A stretch of DNA of 64,000 nt from Cladopsammia gracilis (taxonomy: Eukaryota > Cnidaria > Anthozoa > Scleractinia > Dendrophylliidae): contig JAJGOT010000138.1 of NCBI GenBank assembly GCA_022457155.1, forward strand, positions 391,001 through 455,000, in the 5' to 3' direction. The notes under the pieces were generated by a model, which had not been told where the DNA came from, searched no databases, and saw only the letters and a list, made by a program, of their open reading frames with translations. Below are positions 32,831 through 42,542 of this stretch, piece after piece (the first letter of the stretch is position 1; every line of letters begins with the position of its first letter). The position numbers were made by a program, and so were the translations under genes.

Positions 32831-32987
32831 GAATCATGTTGGTGTTTTGTAACTTAGCAAACTGCCGCCAATATTTTCGTTCCAGTTCGGATAAGTCATG
32901 TACCCGAGTTAAATGATCTGCTAATCGAACTAAGAATTTTGACCCACAACCGGGGATTGGACAATGTTTACATTTTCTCCGCACCAT
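32787..32987 (-). CDS. Small zinc-finger protein upstream of the packaging ATPase
   Basis: A 66-residue frame: MVRRKCKHCPIPGCGSKFLV followed by RLADHLTRVHDLSELERKYW. The C-x4-C spacing with an H-x4-H (CPIPGC...DHLTRVH) makes one C2H2-type finger, with an additional C-x2-C just before it. It precedes the ATPase on the same strand with a small overlap, as in related elements. The frame is intact; function unknown, possibly DNA recognition during packaging or transcription. Confidence 0.55.
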   Translation of the reverse strand: MVRRKCKHCPIPGCGSKFLVRLADHLTRVHDLSELERKYWRQFAKLQNTNMIRVYEKEDEPKTILL

Positions 32988-33283
32988 GTTGACAAGTTAA
33001 AACTTCGTTTAAAGTGAACAAAAACTGTTTGCAACGTGACATTTATGTCTATTTCGAAGGCCAAAAACGTAATTATAGTTCTGTGTTTTTCCTAGAAGCG
33101 CGCGCGTTGGGGGAACACATTTCGCGCGCGGATATCACGCGTGGGAACGCGAGTGGAGATTGCGCGTGTGGGAGTAGACAGAAAACAAGCCACGTGTCAA
33201 ACAATCCAATGATTTATTTACAAATTATTAACCTATGAACACTCAAAGTCAAAACTATTTCCAAGACTATATACAATTTTTAT
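32988..33283. promoter_or_regulatory. Intergenic region between PolB stop and ATPase block, GCGC-rich
   Basis: Between the polymerase stop and the start of the zinc-finger gene on the same strand. The stretch near 33100-33170 is unusually CpG-rich for this element, with GCGCGCG and CACGCGTGGGAACGCG, so it may be the promoter for the packaging block. Inference from position and composition only. Confidence 0.3.
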
Positions 33284-36200
33284 TTACAAATGTGCTAATA
33301 ATTCCACAAGTTCATAATCATGATCATCTAAAATGGACTCTCTTAATGTAAAATGGCCATATGCAAGAGTGTCACAACCACAACCCAAAATATAACGCTT
33401 ATCGTCATATGGACTTAACCTGACTTTATTGAGTTTGATCGAAAAGATATTGTGATCAAAGCTGCGAAGCTGATGCATCGTTGCCGTTTGCTGTTTTTTC
33501 TTGAACAAACACTCTTTATAATGATGATGTCTGATTGTTTGTTTGGTAACATGCTTTGCGATGCCTTTAGCAGTCTTTTTTTCCACTTGCTTGTCTTTCT
33601 TTGTGTAGAGAATAGAGTACATCTTGGGTCTGAGACCAACAAATTCCTCGATCGCAATGCCACTTGTTTCATCTTTAAATTTTCCAATCACCTTTTTGTT
33701 AGTTGTGTCGTGGAGGAAATGGTCCCTTGGGTAATCGGAAAAGTCAAACATTTCAGAGTAATTTGACATATCTTGATATATGTCCTTTGTTGTGAACTCA
33801 TAGCATAAACTGTCAGTATCGGTAAAGAGAACCTTTACTTGCTTTCCATACTTTTCTTTGATGAAATTATAGTGGAAGTCATACATGAGCACTTTTGACA
33901 AATCCAAGATGGCAAAACCAGCATAGATAGGACAATTCAGGTACAAGCTTACTTTTCTCTTTTTCACAGCAACAAGTTCAGGTGAGTAAATCTTGAAATA
34001 CTCAAATGAAGGTTGCTTTGTGAGTTTTCGCAATTTGTCCTTGCTTGTCACTAGTTCAATATTTACACGATGTCGTAGATTCTCCATTGTCTTGCCGAAA
34101 ACCGAGTTGTTTAACAACTTGAAAAAATCTTTTTCAAAATCATTTGCTGCATGTTTTTGCTTTTCCGTATTAAAATCAATATAACTCTTCAACCAAGAAC
34201 TCTGTTGAAACGCCAACACTCAATGAACTTTCGTCAACTCCATACCAAGACTCAGGTAGAGTTTTAGATTTCGATAGTGCAATATGTACTTTTTCTTATC
34301 GTATAAGTTTGGTACTAATTTCTCAACGGAAGCCTCTTTGAGTTTCAAGTCGTGTTTGAGCTGTTGACAATAGGGTGAGAGCATTTCATCTCGAACGTTC
34401 TTTCTTTCTGGCGCCAGAGGGTAATTGCTATGCGATTCATGCAGCTTGCTTGGGTAAAGTAGATCGACCTCAAGTACATATCCCTCTTCATGATCATCTG
34501 GTACATTCACAATATCTAATCGATCAATCTCATCTTGTGATAACCATGAAAAACCTTCATGGGGTAGTGGTTGTGACATTGCATACCCATACAAATTATT
34601 TGCATCTAAATAAATAATGTATTTTGATTCTTTGTCTGGTTCATAACTAGATATATAAGGGTTGTTTGCTTTGCTATAGCGATTGCTAATCATAGAAATA
34701 CCACCCCTAATTCTACTCTCAAAAAATAAATAGATGTCAGGGTCCGTTAGTAGTTCCAATTCAACCCCCGTCATTTTCAAACAAGCAGCCCAGCTGAGCC
34801 CCGGAGCAGTGTAAAAGTGTGTGGGGTCAAGTTTGTAATGATTCATGCAAATATCTCTAAAATTTTCAAACACATCTGCCAACAAAAGAATATCTGATTT
34901 CACATACTAATCATGATAGTCCCCCAGGGAACGACACTGAAATTGCCTGAACACATTTTGCACGTGATTATAATCTTCTTTGGAAATGTCTTCATTTTTT
35001 AAAGAGTTGAAGGAAACTTCTTTGCAAGGCAGTTCCGATTCAGTAAACTTTTCAAAACTTTCAACATATTCGTAGGGGTAAACTCCCTTCCTCAGCAACA
35101 GGTGTAGTTTTGTATTGATCAGTGTAGCGTTTGAGCAAATGAAATTTACCTTCTCCTTCTTTCGCTAAATTAGATACAAGTTGTTCTAAGGAAACACTTA
35201 AAAACTGAAACGAGTCGAGAAAACATAAATCCCCAATTGAAAACGAGATGTATTTTTCATCGTTATTCGGTATGACGGTAATGGGTTTGTCTTTAATCTT
35301 GCCCATAGCCTTGACCAACAAATGACCATCATAATTTTTCAGATTGTGAAAAATGACTGGTATTCTAGCAGTAAATTTGTAACTTAAATTGCAATCATTG
35401 TGCGCGGCACCTCTGTATTTTCCCGTGAAATGACAGTGATCTCTCACGCGGTCAGTGCCCAGTTCCTCTTCACAAATGTGACAGTGCGTTGCGTTTTGAA
35501 AATTTTGCTCCTCCACTGCTGTTATTTTCATAGGAACCACATGATTCAAAATGTCATTAATCTTTTTTTCTTCTGCCAACATACAATCTAAAAATATATC
35601 CACAGCATTTTCCCCTCTATAAACTACAGGTGCTGTCATATAATCATCAATCTCAGACACTACAATATAACAAAACCCGCTAGCTTCATGCTCATGTGTT
35701 TTTTCTGTGTTTCATTTCTTTCCCCCTTTTGTTTCTAAATTGTTTTGTTCACACGGTTTTAAAATCGATTCGAAATCTGCGTAAAGGCTGGTTCCCACTA
35801 GTGAAATAAGCATAAGCGTAAGCGCAAGCATAAGCATAATATAACGCTAGTGGGAACCGGCGTGAAATAAGCATAAGCGTAAGCACAAGAAAAAGGAACA
35901 TTTTCCTTTTTCTTACGACTGCGCTTATGTTTAATTCGCTTGTGTTGTGCTTATTTCACAAGTGGGAACCGGCGTGAAATAAGCATAAGCATAAGCACAA
36001 GAAATCAACCAATCAGAATGACCAAGTTCCAGATCTCCTTGGCCTCACGGTCGAGGCTCACGGTCAACAAAATGGCGGCAAGCGATCTCAAGCGATCTCA
36101 AGCGCATGCGTACGTCGCCAGTGTTATGCTTATTTCACAAGTGGGAACATTCTTGTGCTTATGCTTGCGCTTACACTTATGCTTATTTCACTAGTGGGAA

Positions 36201-38091
36201 CCAGGCTTAAATGACAAAAGGAACTTTCAACTGCTTTTGAATATCTTTAAAATACATGGTGTCGTTACCTTCAGCAGGCATCTTAATTTTTTGAGGACCA
36301 TTTTTACTACAATGTGGTTCATGTTCTTGTAATAAATCTTCCCTTGTGAAACCATGCAAGCAGTAATTACAATAAAACCCTTTTCTACAATGTTCCGTTA
36401 AAGAGCCTAACAACCTACTTAAATTTCTAATTAAACAGTAATGCGTCGTCTTACTGTTTGAAATGAGCAGTAAATTCACATGATGTTCCTTCTTGTCTTG
36501 TGTGATAAAGACGGGAAACAGTTCTTGGTCTTCATAACCAAACAAGTTAATGCTGATCGTGGGGTTTTGTTGTTCAAATTTGGGTATGTCCTTTACTTTC
36601 ATGGGGAACTCAATACCATCCACATTCAACTTTTGCTCATAGCGCTTGTAGTGTTGAACGCGATAAGGCTTTTCTTTCCAGTGAACCGGGTACAAGGCAG
36701 CTAGGACACTCCAGAGAAAACACTTCTCATCATCATTTTGTATGTTAAGCACAGCTTTTTTATCCCCCAAACGTTTTGGTAGCTTCACATAACTCGATCC
36801 TTGTAGTGGGGTGTAAACAGCGACACCAAGCTCTAATTTCAAGACCTATAAAATAATTGATAGCTTTCGATCAATTACACTGATAACAACAGTCCCAAAT
36901 CCCCAAAGAGTCATTCAGTTTGAGTTACTTGATTAATATGCAAAACAAGGGCGCTTGATCTACATATTTAACCCCAAGAGACCCTCTCATTCAAGATAAG
37001 ATTAAAACAGTGAAAACTTAAGTAATCCTACCTCTTTCAATTGCCAACCGCTCCCTTCGCGTTGATACGTCTGAAATGATTCTTTCACTTTTTCCACGCA
37101 TTCCTGATACTGCTCTGAAACTTTGTTCAGGTTCATTGATTGCTGGCAAGTGCTTCTGAAGTGTGGAGTCGCAAATACCTCTTCACCATCGGGTGTATAT
37201 TTCACCATTTTGACTTGCACGTTAATAAACCACTTGAGACCCCTTTTCTTGTGGAACTCTTTCTCCAGGTTTTTCAATACGTTTGTTCTTTTTCCTTGTA
37301 AAAATAATGTCAAATCATATCGTTCGTTTTTTCGTGGTTTCATGTATATGGTTTTCACGTTTCCATTTATGGCGCTCGCATTCACTGTCATCAATCTCTT
37401 CCATCGTAGTAGCGCTTGAACCACCTCCACTCTGAATATCGTTTCGAGGGCGTTTGGTTGACACCACCTCCTCTACATCAGTCAGTTTTCTCTTTAGTTG
37501 GTTGATTTCTACATCCCTCTTTCGTTTGCAGTGCTTTTCATGTTCATGAAGTTTGTCCTTTCGATAAAATCTCTGTGTACAATGCGAACAGTGAAATTGT
37601 TTTGTTTGTGCGTGACTTTTAAGATGACGGTTCAGGTTGCTTTTTGTGGTAAACGTTTGGTTACAGTGATGGCAGGTGAAATGATTGTTGTTAGATGATG
37701 AAGACGCTACCTAACAAAATGAAAAAAAAAAAGAATGAACTCATATAAGACATGGCTGAATAAACCAAACCAAAACACGAAATTATACATGCATGATAAT
37801 TGTTGTTGTTGTTCATCTAAAAATTCACCTCAGTGTAAAATGTAATCAGACTATCATGAACAGTTTTCTGATGTTTGTAATACAATCATAGCTCAAACAA
37901 TGATCAAACCGTAAAATGATAGTTACATACCTTTACTTCATGATCTGCTTTTTCAATAACCTCTTCTATAAAATGCCATCATCTCATCACTTGAAACTGG
38001 AAACTGGATGATTGCGGGCGATTTCTTCCCAGTCCTCAATACTCCAATCCTCAATATTCAATTCCATCGTTTCAAGATAATTATCCATCAT
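33284..38091 (-). pseudogene. POLB: Polinton protein-primed DNA polymerase B with N-terminal C2H2 fingers, broken
   Basis: Replicates the element. Exon 1 (ATG 38091, about 38091-37931) is acidic; after a 3'-AG acceptor near 37710 exon 2 encodes two C2H2 fingers (CHHCNQTFTTKSNLNRHLKSH and a CSHCTQRF...HEKHC finger) and a conserved N-terminal block (NVKTIYMKPRKNERYDLTLF). A 186-bp intron (37031-36846) leads to NIQNDDEKCFLWSVLAALYP. The exonuclease motif YADFES is at about 35780, next come an HNH-like CHICEEELG...CHFTGKYRGAAHNDC finger, motif A (YLDANNLYGY), motif B (LNNSVFGKTMEN) and motif C (LFTDTDSLCY). Damage: shift near 37375, MITE at 35785-36207, TGA near 35706, shift near 35090, TAG at 34906, TGA at 34220. 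Confidence 0.9.
35785..36207. mobile_element. TAA-flanked MITE inserted in the PolB exonuclease motif
   Basis: The ends AGGCTGGTTCCCACTAGTGA and (inverse) AGCCTGGTTCCCACTAGTGA are flanked by TAA at 35782-35784 and 36208-36210, as for PIF/Harbinger MITEs. The body is built from repeats of GCATAAGCGTAAGC and contains further internal copies of the terminal motif (near 35850, 35968 and 36139), so the MITE looks tandemly elaborated. The duplication splits the Ile-Tyr codons immediately before the Asp of the exonuclease motif. Confidence 0.8.
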
Positions 38092-38307
38092 CAGGCGAGA
38101 GATGAATGAAATATATGTTGTGGGGGTTTTTTTATACCTTAAAAGTTTATGATTATTACTGTGATGTAATACTCCAAAAATAATTTTCATCATTTTTTTA
38201 TAGTTTGAAACAGAAATTTATGTTTGATTTATCACAAATCATTAACGTAATTGCTATATTTAGATTAAACTCAGTATTTATTTGTCTTTTAACTTGAAAT
38301 GACTAAT

Positions 38308-38520
38308 AATGATTGCCAATGATGGCGCAAGATTTAACACAATCATCTAAATTTAGAGCATGTTATCATAGGAGGGTTTTTATTATTTTTTTCTTTGTTA
38401 TTCAACTCCAAATGGTTAGAAATGTTCACCGCTATTTTTAGACATTATTGCTAATGATGGCGCAAGATTTAACGCAATCATATCTAAATTTAGAAAATGT
38501 TATCAAAGGAGGGTTATAAA
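38308..38520 (+). promoter_or_regulatory. Tandem duplicated promoter region of the PC4-like gene
   Basis: Two copies of an ~75-bp block containing AATGATGGCGCAAGATTTAA, CAATCAT, AAATTTAGA, TGTTATCA and AGGAGGGTT lie at about 38315-38378 and 38450-38516. The second ends in TATAAATTG, a TATA-type element about 65 bp before the ATG at 38579. The sequence ATGGCGCAAGATTTAA is kept exactly in both, suggesting a binding site. Confidence 0.45.
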
Positions 38521-38578
38521 TTGATCTCCAATCGAGCAATCGTTATTCCTTCTATTTGATCACATCGAACAAGACAAC

Positions 38579-39214
38579 ATGTTTAGCATTGGAAACAGAG
38601 ACACAAAACTAACGGCTTCATCTTGGAATTGCAAAGTTACAGTTCATCTGAGAAAATTTTTCAAAAGCAAGTTTAACAAAACAAAACTTTACCCTTCCAA
38701 ACAAGGCATTGCGCTAACATTGGCTGAGTGGGAAGATTTGAAAGCGCTGACAAAACAGGTTGATGAGGTGGTGCTGGGAACAGAAGGTCTGTTACAATCA
38801 GAAGTTGATGAAGAGCAACAGGCAAGACCCCAAAGACCCAAATATGAAAGACAGATGGGAATAAATGAAGAGACAGAACTTCAAATTGTTGGAGAGATTA
38901 TCAAATGCAACAAAGGTAAAGTGCAGGCTTGTGCAGAGCAATTTCAGGCGGATAACAGAAAACAATTGCTTCGTTCGAAAGACATTAGTGAACAAAAAGA
39001 ACAGAATAAAAGACAAAAACTGCTTCGTCCAGAAGATTTTAATGAAAATGCAAATTTCGCTGTCCAGTTTGGCAAAGGCAAAGTGGCTTGCGCAGAGCAG
39101 TTTCAGGTGGAGAACAGAAAACAAATGCTTTGTTCGAAAAACATTGGTGAACAAAAACTGCTTCATGCAGAAGATTTTAATGAAAATGCGAATTTCGCTT
39201 TCGAGTTTGTTTAA
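38579..39214 (+). CDS. PC4-like single-stranded DNA-binding protein with repeated tail
   Basis: Residues 1-65 fit the PC4/Sub1 ssDNA-binding fold: MFSIGNRDTKLTASSWNCKV, VHLRKFFKSKF, then the loop PSKQGIALTLAEWEDLKAL, comparable to the PC4 pattern of a GIxLxxxxWxxL end and a preceding I/L-R-x-(Y/F) strand. The rest is an acidic/basic tail with two clear internal repeats: CAEQFQ(A/V)xNRKQ(L/M)L and EDFNENANFA, at residues about 118-165 and 171-211. The frame is intact, which stands out in this otherwise broken element. The gene sits alone on plus opposite PolB, so it may serve replication or late transcription as an ssDNA-binding partner. Function is inferred from the domain. Confidence 0.7.
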   Translation: MFSIGNRDTKLTASSWNCKVTVHLRKFFKSKFNKTKLYPSKQGIALTLAEWEDLKALTKQVDEVVLGTEGLLQSEVDEEQQARPQRPKYERQMGINEETELQIVGEIIKCNKGKVQACAEQFQADNRKQLLRSKDISEQKEQNKRQKLLRPEDFNENANFAVQFGKGKVACAEQFQVENRKQMLCSKNIGEQKLLHAEDFNENANFAFEFV

Positions 39215-39370
39215 ACTCAACTTAGCTAAGAAATCAGTGTGATAACATGTTCTCAAACAAAAAGAGTGCAATTACAAGATTTTGATAAAAATGTAAATTT
39301 TGCTTTCGAGTTTCAACTTAGCTAAGAAAACAGTGTGATAAGATGTTTACATAGATAAAGAGTGCAATAA
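39215..39370 (+). repeat. Further degenerate copies of the PC4-gene tail repeat
   Basis: After the stop the sequence repeats GCAATT...CAAGATTTTGATAAAAATG and AATTTTGCTTTCGAGTTT, matching the coding repeat EDFNENANFAFEF, and then ACTTAGCTAAGAAA(A/T)CAGTGTGATAA twice. The gene end was evidently amplified in tandem. Confidence 0.6.
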
Positions 39371-39591
39371 AAGACGTTTTAAGGAGCAATGCTTATGTTG
39401 TGTATATTTTTTACTCAGCAAACTTATTAATAAACTAAAACCATCACTAATTTGTTGCGGGCGGGGAAAATAAAAGTGATTACAAAATAAGACATTTACG
39501 CGCCGAAATTCATTAAACTTTCCCTTAAAATTACACAGCTTTATTATTTTTATTCTATTTTTACCTTAGTTTTTTTTTTTAGTTTATCTTT

Positions 39592-39888
39592 TTAAAGGCA
39601 CGGGAAAGCAGTGATAACTGACTTTGTTAAAGAATTATATAGAACAACTATTCGAAAACATGGTTTTCTTTTAAAACCATGAAAACCAACACATGAAGAA
39701 AATCTTTTCATATATACAAGTTTATTTTTATCGGTTTTATGTGCATCTATTTTTGTGGGGTTAGCTAAAACGTCATTGATTAATTTGATTACTTCATTTT
39801 TAGTACTGACCTTGAAAACAGATTTATCCGATGGAGCAGAAGGAAGGAGATGTTGTTTGAAGATGTGATCCATTTCAAATGAAACCAA
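39592..39888 (-). CDS. Small Polinton ORF, possible BECR-type RNase-like fold
   Basis: A 98-residue intact frame starting MVSFEMDHIFKQHLLPSAPS. Following segments are NEVIKLINDVLANPTKIDAH, KNKLVYMKRFSSCVGFHGF and RIVVLYNSLTKSVITAFPCL. The terminal V-V-x-Y...V-I-T-A-F-P strand pair after a helical LINDVLANP block resembles the C-terminal strands of Barnase-EndoU-ColicinE5/D-RelE (BECR) nuclease-like domains in phage and bacterial polymorphic proteins. The match is by eye and weak; catalytic residues cannot be assigned. It lies on minus between PC4 and the right-end gene. Confidence 0.35.
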   Translation of the reverse strand: MVSFEMDHIFKQHLLPSAPSDKSVFKVSTKNEVIKLINDVLANPTKIDAHKTDKNKLVYMKRFSSCVGFHGFKRKPCFRIVVLYNSLTKSVITAFPCL

Positions 39889-39984
39889 TTATAAAAAATA
39901 AAGTTTCACTCGTTTTGTCGATACTCTCCTGAGGCCAAATTTGTCATTATCCTCTTCACTCCATGGAACGAAAAAAAAAAGCAA

Positions 39985-40380
39985 TTAAAAGAACAATGAA
40001 TTACAACCTTTAAGACATAATTCTCTTTGTTACCTTTTTAAATATCATGTCATGTAATGAGTTTTTATTATCCATAAACGATAAAGAACAATGAACTACA
40101 AGTTATTGATATAATTTGCTTTGTAAAAATGTTTTTAAAATCACTTCATGGGAGTCTTTCTACAAGTGACAGGTCATGTTATACTTCTATTGTTTGCAGG
40201 ATATAATATTGTATTTTTAATCGTTGTTTTTGGAGTTAATTTGTTTTCCTTCGTTAACATTTTCAATATCACTCCATGTAATTAGAGTTACTTATTATCT
40301 AAACACCATTAAAGAATAATGAACTACAATCAAATTTTCATATCATTACCTTTATTAAAAATAACCAATCTTCATCACAT
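39985..40380. repeat. Degenerate direct repeats in the Polinton right part
   Basis: Three copies of AAAGAA(C/T)AATGAA(C/T)TACAA occur near 39987, 40084 and 40312, each followed by a pyrimidine-rich TTTG/TTACC stretch. They are unequally spaced and non-coding; possible regulatory or recombination remnants. Confidence 0.4.
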
Positions 40381-40415
40381 GAAGAGAACATTGTCTTTGT
40401 GAGTATTCAACTTTA

Positions 40416-40910
40416 TTACATATAATCACAACAGCAGAGTCTCAGACATTCGTCTTCACTCTCATCGTGCTTCCGTTCAAAGTTTTTATACAATAAAAAT
40501 GCACTTGTGTTCTCCATTGTAATAAGATGAAGCAAGTACTTTAGCCATGATTCTGTCAGCTGTAAATTAAGTTTTTCTTGAACTTTTTGCTGTAAAGCCA
40601 TCCATATTGTCTTTAAATTAATGCACTTCCTTGCCGCTTCATAATGTACAACCCATATTTCATCCTCTTCCATCATCATACACTTGTGATGAAGTTGCGA
40701 GGGGTCATCCATCTGGCAAGCCTCACAACGGCGTGTTGCTTCTTCGTACACCAAGCGATAAATTTCTCTTGCATATTCATCTTCTATAATATCTGCTATT
40801 TTGTTTCGCATTATTTGAGCCTCGAGTTCAATCTCATCCACAAACAAATCACCAGTTTGGTGTGCACCAACCATTATTTCTACTGCTATACTCAAATTAA
40901 TCTGTGACAA
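40416..40910 (-). CDS. Polinton right-end protein with CxxC...HxC motif, unknown
   Basis: An intact 164-codon frame beginning MSQINLSIAVEIMVGAHQTG and running inward from the right terminal repeat. A likely zinc site is CEACQMDDPSQLHHKCMMME (C-x2-C-x8-H-x-C), followed by EIWVVHYEAARKCINLKTIW and a helical C-terminus. No enzyme motif is visible. The position directly inside the right repeat matches the placement of early genes in related elements, which is only suggestive. From memory, similar proteins occur in other cnidarian Polintons. Confidence 0.5.
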   Translation of the reverse strand: MSQINLSIAVEIMVGAHQTGDLFVDEIELEAQIMRNKIADIIEDEYAREIYRLVYEEATRRCEACQMDDPSQLHHKCMMMEEDEIWVVHYEAARKCINLKTIWMALQQKVQEKLNLQLTESWLKYLLHLITMENTSAFLLYKNFERKHDESEDECLRLCCCDYM

Positions 40911-40933
40911 CTAGCAAAAAGTCTGCTTTTATA

Positions 40934-41343
40934 CCACTAAAAATTATTTAGCCAACAATCTAAAAATAATCACATTACATCATTCTATCCCAGTGCAGTG
41001 TGACTCTCGAGTTAAAAATAGATTATGATGTCATTTATTCTCGACTCCCTATTCAGTTAAAATAGATTATGATGTCACCTCTACCAATTTTTATGCCATG
41101 ACATCACCTCTAGGGATCATGACGTCAGCTAATCCCAATCCCGTGGCGCCTAGGGATCATGACATCAGCTAATCCCCGATCCCAGGCGTGAACATACAAT
41201 TTATAATATGATGTCATCACTCCCCATTGACCTAAAATAGATTATGATGTCATCACCTTTTTTTAACCAATGACGTCACCTCTAGGGATCATGACGTCAG
41301 TGAATCCCCGATCCCAGGCGTGAACATACAACTTATATCTACT
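40934..41343 (-). repeat. Polinton right terminal inverted repeat
   Basis: Inverse partner of the left repeat, diverged by small substitutions and short length differences. It carries three TGACGTCA palindromes (near 41121, 41271 and 41293) and several TGACATCA/TGATGTCA variants. Confidence 0.9.
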
Positions 41344-41585
41344 AACTGTGCCCTTGATCTTGAGTCAAGACTCGACCTCGGGCACAATTTTTTCCTATAT
41401 GGACCTCCTGGCTGGTAATTAACATATATATTAGAGATCTCCCTAAGAAATTTTTTTAAAAAACACTGCACAATTTGCTCGTTGATATCTTACAAAACGA
41501 AAATGACTATATTGAAACGCCTTTGATAATAAAAACATCGATTTCCAGTTAAATTCAACAACAATTATTTTATTTATGTAACTAT

Positions 41586-42081
41586 TCATTTATTTTCTCT
41601 CAATTCTAAACTTTCTAATTGTAAAAAGTTATAACTTTCTCCGTGTATTTTTTCTTTAACCTGCCCACCTAGAATAGTCTTTGCTAAATGCGGGCAGCTA
41701 GAATGTAACTGTTTGCAGGTTGCAATACCACACTTACTCGCCAAACAGGCTACGGTGTCCTGCATGAATGATCCCATTGTTCTTCACAATCACCCAGCAG
41801 TCATAGAAACCTTTTCCGTTCCAAGTTTTTGCCTTCTCAGTAGGCTTTACTTTAAATTTAAAAAGGAATAGTTATAGTCCTTCAAAGGAAGATATTCAAG
41901 TCCAACCACACGTCCATCGACCATTAATTTGTGGCCTTGAAGAGCCTTGAATGCTTTCAGAGATTTCATGATCATATTCGAGTTTAAATACCAGGTAATT
42001 ATACACATCTACATATGACACACGGGGAGCCTCATCCCAAGAAGATTGCCAGCCATTCATAAAGCTATATAGAAGCGGCAA
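41586..42081 (-). pseudogene. SWIM zinc-finger-type gene relic
   Basis: Frame 42081-41896 gives SFMNGWQSSWDEAPRVSYVD followed by YNYLVFKLEYDHE. Another frame at 41840-41775 gives CWVIVKNNGIIHAGH, and 41777-41586 gives TVACLASKCGIATCKQLHSS. The order WDEAPR-type helix, strand pair, and a Cys/His cluster with C-L-A...C resembles the SWIM region of multicopy cnidarian genes that also carry a YqaJ-type nuclease. Multiple stops and shifts; only this part remains, ending 240 bp from the Polinton. Confidence 0.35.
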
Positions 42082-42344
42082 GGTAACATCGGCAGTTTTG
42101 TGTTTTTTCCTTTGTGATATTAATTTCAGATTCTGTTATTTATTTTCTCAAGGCGTAGTGTGAAGTCATAGAACGCCAAGGTCACGAGATCTTTTGTGTC
42201 ATTTTTTATGGCATCGCTAACCTGTACTCCATGTAAGAGAAGGAATTATCTTAAGATAGGCACCTTTTTGCTGTGAAAGTACTGTTGTGTCACTGCACTT
42301 TGATCACATTCCTCAATTTCTTGTACAGTACAGCCCAAAAATAA

Positions 42345-42535
42345 TGCACGCGCAAGAACTTCTTTTTGCATCCGCAAAACTGCAACTTCTTGTGGCTACT
42401 TGTGGGACTCTTGTGCTAGAGTCCTCCAAGCAGCAAGAACTTCTTTGCGGTTTGAAGCTTAAAACCGCAAGAACTTCTTTGCGCTTAGATATCTGGACCA
42501 CAAGAACTTCTTTGCGGTAGCAACATTAACAAGAC
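42345..42535 (+). repeat. Left subterminal array of palindromic repeats
   Basis: At least five copies of a CGCAAGAACTTCTTTGCGG-type unit in alternating spacing, interleaved with TTGTGGC segments. Arrays of this sort next to transposon ends usually bind transposase. Confidence 0.7.
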
Positions 42536-42542
42536 ACAATAG

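Larger units (their letters stand above)
14508..41343. mobile_element. Polinton (Maverick) virus-like transposon, full span, with nested insertions
   Basis: The left end AGTAGATATAAGTTGTATG and the right end are inverted copies, and AACTGT flanks both (14502-14507, 41344-41349). An AG start and 6-bp duplication are diagnostic of Polintons. Internal genes include a chromodomain integrase, penton-like and double-jelly-roll-type capsid genes, an adenovirus-like Cys protease, an FtsK/HerA-type ATPase and a protein-primed PolB. The 26.8-kb span includes about 10.9 kb of LINE (itself enlarged by a 5.3-kb insertion) plus a MITE and a SINE, so the Polinton proper is about 15-16 kb, normal for the class. 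Left-half genes are on plus and the ATPase and polymerase on minus, the usual layout. It is inactivated by stops, shifts and insertions. Confidence 0.95.

Noticed and set aside
32988..33283. Replication origin of the Polinton
   Set aside because: Protein-primed elements start replication at their ends; the CpG-rich tract is better explained as a promoter, and even that is weak.
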